Below are positions 6,437-9,825 of a stretch of DNA of 9,825 nt, piece by piece. The stretch is taken from assembly GCA_020631295.1 (NCBI GenBank), contig JAHDHN010000051.1, positions 1 through 9,825 of the forward strand, in the 5' to 3' direction. A program made the position numbers and the translations under genes. The notes under the pieces were generated by a model. The model did no database searches, was not told where the DNA came from, and was given only the letters and a program-made list of their open reading frames with translations. Within the stretch, counting starts at the first letter, position 1, and the number at the start of each line of letters is the position of its first letter. Source of the DNA: Rickettsiales bacterium. Its GTDB lineage: Bacteria; Pseudomonadota; Alphaproteobacteria; Rickettsiales; UBA8987.

Positions 6437-7675
6437 TTAAGGGCAACCGGCTGTGGGCGGTACAGTAGAGGTGGAGCCTGTGCCGCCAGAGTCCACATCT
6501 TCGCAGGTTGTGCCTGCCGGCAATACATCTTCTAACACCACACTTGTTGCAGCACCAGGGCCTAAATTTTCCACTGTGATGCAGTAATATACAGTGTCGC
6601 CTTCATTTACAGGGGCTGTGACTAATGTGGAGCATGAGCTATCTGTGTAGGCACGCTTCTGCACGAATAAATCTGTATCGCATGTATCGTCCACAAATGT
6701 TTGATTAAACACCAGAACACTCACCGGCTCAGCTGGGTGGCTACGCTCATTGTCATTGGCGCGGTCTTCATCCATGGTTAGCCCTATTTGGGTGTTGTTA
6801 ATATTACAGCGACGTGGCCAGCCGCCATCTGCATCCAGCCGGTCACGCTTGCTCCATAAGGCAATGCGTGTAGCGCTGTTTATTGTGGGGAAATTAATAG
6901 TATCACAGCCATTGTCCCATCCATCCACCACATTCCCCGTTGCAAATGCATCAAAATCTATAGCGGTGCCGCCATTGGTAGTGAAGCTACCGCCGCTTAT
7001 GGGGTCAATGGCAATATAGCCAATTTGTTCCAGTGCAGAGGTGGGTGGTTGGTTTTGTTCCGACAGTTCAAGTGCCACATCTGCGCCGGTAGAAGAAATA
7101 TTGGTAACTGCTTCACTGAACCATGGTACAGAAGGAGGGAAGGGAGCATTAGGGCCCGGCACTACGGTAATATTTGTTTCATTATTCATGGTTTGTATTT
7201 GGTGTAAAAGGACCGGTGCTGCAGTAAAGCCACTGGTGAAGGAAACAGCATTCCAGGCAGAGTTTCCTGGATCAAATTTATTTTGGAAACGGTCAGTGCT
7301 AATATGCCCTGCCTCTACCTTGGTGCCATCAGGCATCACACAATTGCCAGGTTCCATGGCAATATAGTGCATGTTGGTCATGCCGGTGTGCCTGCCGTCC
7401 CAGCTATCAGGCTCTACTTGTGCCATGTAGAAACTATTGGTGGTCACATCACGAATGCGAATATGGCAGCCATGGCCACCTTGTGATGTGGCATACACAA
7501 TCACCACCGGTGGATTATTATAGGTTTGTTGCAGTGTAATAAGTTTAAAATTGGGATCACCACTTGTAGAGTCAAGGTTAAAACTGCCAGCTTCCCACTT
7601 GCAGCTGCATGCCATGGTCGCTTGCGGCAAGAAAAAGAATAATGCTACCAATAATGTGCGTATATAAAAACTCAT
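6437..7675 (-). CDS. Secreted cysteine-rich protein, three beta-rich repeats plus partial DUF11 domain
   Basis: This 412-residue exported protein has unknown function. Residues 1-21 form a signal peptide (R6, core LLVALFFFLP, likely cut after ATMA); the next residue is Cys but the lipobox is poor, so a lipoprotein is unlikely. Three related modules follow, about 36-110, 141-226 and 255-325, each with a hydrophobic strand (PPVVIVYA, APVLLHQI, TRIALWS), an acidic stretch before HTG, SAL or HPA, and a closing strand (MHYIAMEP, IGYIAIDP, VSVLVFNQ). From memory these resemble modules beside DUF11 or MshQ-like domains in surface proteins, with a lectin-like fold as one possibility. Residues 335-395 match the start of DUF11 (GDTVYYCITVENLGPGAA, VLEDVLPAGTT), but the gene stops before the usual last strands. 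Eleven Cys in the mature part suggest disulphides. I chose ATG at 7675 because it gives a signal peptide; earlier in-frame starts lie within ligA. No ribosome binding site is visible. Confidence 0.75.
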   Translation of the reverse strand: MSFYIRTLLVALFFFLPQATMACSCKWEAGSFNLDSTSGDPNFKLITLQQTYNNPPVVIVYATSQGGHGCHIRIRDVTTNSFYMAQVEPDSWDGRHTGMTNMHYIAMEPGNCVMPDGTKVEAGHISTDRFQNKFDPGNSAWNAVSFTSGFTAAPVLLHQIQTMNNETNITVVPGPNAPFPPSVPWFSEAVTNISSTGADVALELSEQNQPPTSALEQIGYIAIDPISGGSFTTNGGTAIDFDAFATGNVVDGWDNGCDTINFPTINSATRIALWSKRDRLDADGGWPRRCNINNTQIGLTMDEDRANDNERSHPAEPVSVLVFNQTFVDDTCDTDLFVQKRAYTDSSCSTLVTAPVNEGDTVYYCITVENLGPGAATSVVLEDVLPAGTTCEDVDSGGTGSTSTVPPTAGCP

Positions 7676-7721
7676 TTTCAAAAAATAACATCCATGTGAA
7701 GGTAAGGCAACATAACACTCT

Positions 7722-9782
7722 CTAAGCAATAGCATCAGACCATTGCTGCTCGTCCCATATAGTAATGTCCAGTGATTCGGCTTTTTTGCGCTTGCTGCCG
7801 GCAGCTTCTCCTGCCACCACAATATCCGTTTTCGCGCTCACGCTGCCGCTTACCTGCATGCCAAAACGTTCGGCAATGGCTTTGGCCTCGCTGCGGCTCA
7901 TATGCTCCAATGTGCCGGTAAACACAATGCGTTTGCCTGCCAGTGGTGAATCATGCGTTGCTGCTTGCTCTTCTGGCAGTATTTCTACATGCTCTAATAG
8001 CGCATTTACAATCTGCATTTGCTCCATATCGGTGAAAAATGTTGCTAAACTTTGGGCCATCACGTTGCCCATGCCGTCTTGCTCTTCCAATTGTGATATT
8101 GCATCTTCAGCCAGCATGGCGGTCTGCAGATTTCCCCATTCTGTATAATGCTGTGCCAGCTGCTTGGAGGTGGTTTCTCCGATATGACGAATACCTAGCG
8201 CATAAAGAAAACGTGCTAGCCCAATCTCGCGCTTTTCATTAATCGCTTGGAACAAATTTTGCACCGAAAGCGCGCCAAACCCGTCACGTGATTCTAGTGG
8301 TTGCTCCAGCGCTTCATTGCGCGCCTCTAGGGTAAAAATATCGGCCGGTGTGCGGATCAAAGACTCCTCCCAAAACAGCTCCAGCTGTCTGCTGCCTAAG
8401 CCGGCAATATCAAACGCAGCTTTGGACACAAAATGCTTCAGCCGCTCTTGCATTTGCGCGTTGCAAGCCAGGCCGCCAGTGCACCGCGTTACCGCCTCAC
8501 CCTCTTCACGCACCGCAATGCTGTTGCACACTGGGCAATGGGTGGGAAACACATAAGGCACGCTGGTATTGACGCGTTTTTCTTGGATAACTTCTACAAT
8601 TTGGGGAATAACATCGCCCGCGCGCTGGATCACCACCATATCCCCAATTTGGATATCTTTGCGCTCAATTTCATCTTGATTATGCAAGGTAGCACGGCTT
8701 ACCACCACACCGCCCACAGTAATCGGAGTAAGCTCTGCCACTGGTGTGAGTGCACCGGTACGCCCCACTTGCACGGTGATATCGTTAATCTGCGTAATCG
8801 CCTTTTCTGCCGGGAATTTTTGTGCAATGGCCCAGCGCGGCGCGCGGCTTACAAAGCCTAGCCGCTCCTGCAATGTGAGCGAATTGGCTTTATAGACCAG
8901 CCCGTCAATATCATAAGGCAGCTCGCTGCGCGTTGCGTGCATCTCTTCATAATAATCCGCTACTTCTTGCAGGTTATGCGCTGTGCGGTTCAGCGGATTA
9001 ATGGTGAAGCCTAACGTACCCAAAAAGCCTATCATCTCTGATTGCGTATCAAAAGGCAGCGTGCTCATCTCCCCCCAGCCATAGGCAAAATAGCGCAGCG
9101 GGCGAGAGGCAGTGATAGAGCTATCCAGCTGTCGCAAACTGCCCGCAGCTGCGTTGCGCGGATTGGCAAAGGGCGCCTTACCCGCTGCCTCTTGCGCCGT
9201 GTTTAATGCAGCAAAATCTGCATGTGTCATATACACCTCTCCACGCACCTCGCAGATATCTGGCAGGGCTGGATGATCAAGGCGAGTAGGGAAATCTGGT
9301 AGCGTCCGCATATTAGCGGTGATATCTTCACCCACGCTGCCATCACCACGCGTGGCCACATGCATAAGCGTGCCATGCGCATAGCGGGCAGAAAAGCTCA
9401 GCCCATCAATTTTCGGCTCCATAAAGAGCGGCAAAGGCGCACTCTTATCCCATTGTAAGAAGCGTTGCATTTTGGTGATGAACTCTTCCACATCTTCCAC
9501 AGAAAAGGCATTGCCGAGCGAGAGCATGCGCACCGCATGATTAATCTTGCTGAAACCGTCTTTGACCTTTGCGCCCACTTTTTGCGTCGGGCTGTCACTC
9601 GCGGCCAAATGCGGATGTTGTGCCTCTAGTGCTGTTAAGCGCCTCATCAGCGCGTCATAGGCGCCGTCACTAATTGTTGGCGCATCTTGCGTGTAATAGG
9701 CTTCATTATGCTGCGCAATCTCCACAGCCAGCTGCTGCATCTCTGCCTGAATCTCTGTATCTGAAAAAAGTGTGTTCATCAT
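7722..9782 (-). CDS. ligA: NAD-dependent DNA ligase LigA
   Basis: This 686-residue ligase seals nicks in DNA during replication and repair, using NAD as adenylate donor; it acts in the cytoplasm. Its length fits the family (about 670). Domains in order: Ia NAD-binding region (YYTQDAPTISDGAYDAL, about 29-45); adenylation domain with SLGNAF (88-93) and EPKIDG carrying the nucleophile Lys124; OB fold (about 325-400, with QVGRTGALTPVAEL); a zinc finger with Cys416, Cys419, Cys434 and Cys440; helix-hairpin-helix repeats (about 450-595, with GIRHIGETTSKQLA); and a C-terminal BRCT domain (613-686, KRIVFTGTLEHMSR). All expected residues are present and the gene is intact. Two ATG codons stand in tandem at 9782 and 9779, so the start could be one codon later. 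No clear ribosome binding site precedes it. It is the first visible gene of the left-running cluster. Confidence 0.98.
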   Translation of the reverse strand: MMNTLFSDTEIQAEMQQLAVEIAQHNEAYYTQDAPTISDGAYDALMRRLTALEAQHPHLAASDSPTQKVGAKVKDGFSKINHAVRMLSLGNAFSVEDVEEFITKMQRFLQWDKSAPLPLFMEPKIDGLSFSARYAHGTLMHVATRGDGSVGEDITANMRTLPDFPTRLDHPALPDICEVRGEVYMTHADFAALNTAQEAAGKAPFANPRNAAAGSLRQLDSSITASRPLRYFAYGWGEMSTLPFDTQSEMIGFLGTLGFTINPLNRTAHNLQEVADYYEEMHATRSELPYDIDGLVYKANSLTLQERLGFVSRAPRWAIAQKFPAEKAITQINDITVQVGRTGALTPVAELTPITVGGVVVSRATLHNQDEIERKDIQIGDMVVIQRAGDVIPQIVEVIQEKRVNTSVPYVFPTHCPVCNSIAVREEGEAVTRCTGGLACNAQMQERLKHFVSKAAFDIAGLGSRQLELFWEESLIRTPADIFTLEARNEALEQPLESRDGFGALSVQNLFQAINEKREIGLARFLYALGIRHIGETTSKQLAQHYTEWGNLQTAMLAEDAISQLEEQDGMGNVMAQSLATFFTDMEQMQIVNALLEHVEILPEEQAATHDSPLAGKRIVFTGTLEHMSRSEAKAIAERFGMQVSGSVSAKTDIVVAGEAAGSKRKKAESLDITIWDEQQWSDAIA

Positions 9783-9825
9783 AGGAATATTTACTGTGCG
9801 TTATGTATAATGTCTAGGACGACTA
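9783..9825 (-). promoter_or_regulatory. ligA upstream region, weak promoter-like boxes
   Basis: Only 43 bp upstream of ligA are present. On the minus strand ATTATACAT is a weak -10 candidate, with no convincing -35 in view. On the plus strand TATAAT (9806-9811) could belong to a divergent promoter, again without a -35. The window edge prevents a firm call. Confidence 0.2.

Noticed and set aside
6393..6446. TTG start at 6446 for the PBP
   Set aside because: It adds 18 residues unlike a PBP N-terminus and overlaps the upstream stop codon; ATG at 6392 gives the usual short charged tail before the membrane segment. Not fully excluded.
7677..7712. Possible 11-codon leader ORF between ligA and the secreted protein (ATG TTG CCT ... 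TTT TGA)
   Set aside because: It has no ribosome binding site, no run of regulatory codons and no attenuator structure; such a short ORF is expected by chance.
7675..7822. An N-terminal extension of the secreted protein starting with TTG at 7822
   Set aside because: It would overlap ligA by about 100 bp in another frame and hide the signal peptide; ATG at 7675 gives a proper n-, h- and c-region and lies 46 bp after the ligA stop.
8433..8861. 142-codon open frame on the plus strand inside ligA
   Set aside because: It is antisense to the zinc finger and OB-fold region of an intact ligA and shows no protein-like features.

Overview
The window looks like chromosomal DNA of a Gram-negative bacterium. 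The envelope signs are a trimeric-autotransporter-type outer-membrane anchor, a class A penicillin-binding protein and an NAD-dependent DNA ligase. The intergenic DNA is rich in short palindromic elements whose stems and loops remind me of the ATACCGC/GCGGTAT and CCCGTGG/CCACGGG hairpins scattered through Rickettsiales and related Alphaproteobacteria. An alphaproteobacterium of moderate G+C is therefore my best guess, but this is inference from style and was not tested by a search.

Layout: all four protein genes are on the minus strand, so transcription runs from the right end to the left. ligA (9782-7722) comes first. After 46 bp comes a secreted cysteine-rich protein made of three related beta-rich modules and a shortened DUF11 domain (7675-6437). 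After another 44 bp comes a bifunctional PBP1A-type peptidoglycan synthase (6392-4218). The short gaps and shared strand suggest one transcription unit. Then follows about 440 bp of non-coding DNA full of hairpins (3775-4217), and a 1140-residue surface adhesin with a signal peptide and a YadA-like C-terminal anchor (3774-352). The adhesin has its own strong ribosome binding site, an AT-rich upstream region and a clear rho-independent terminator (299-328). The last 300 bp (1-298) again hold hairpin elements and no gene.

The most interesting points concern the adhesin. Its passenger is built from about 19 irregularly spaced copies of a short degenerate motif (consensus around ALDxAIGN) that I do not recognise as a described adhesin repeat. 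Its reading frame contains a run of eight G residues, and both +1 and -1 slips lead to a stop within about 20 codons, which suggests an on/off phase-variable surface protein. The gene is flanked on both sides, in the same orientation, by the same multi-hairpin intergenic family, whose stems differ in sequence but remain paired.

The window gives no sign of CRISPR, tRNA, rRNA, transposase or phage genes.
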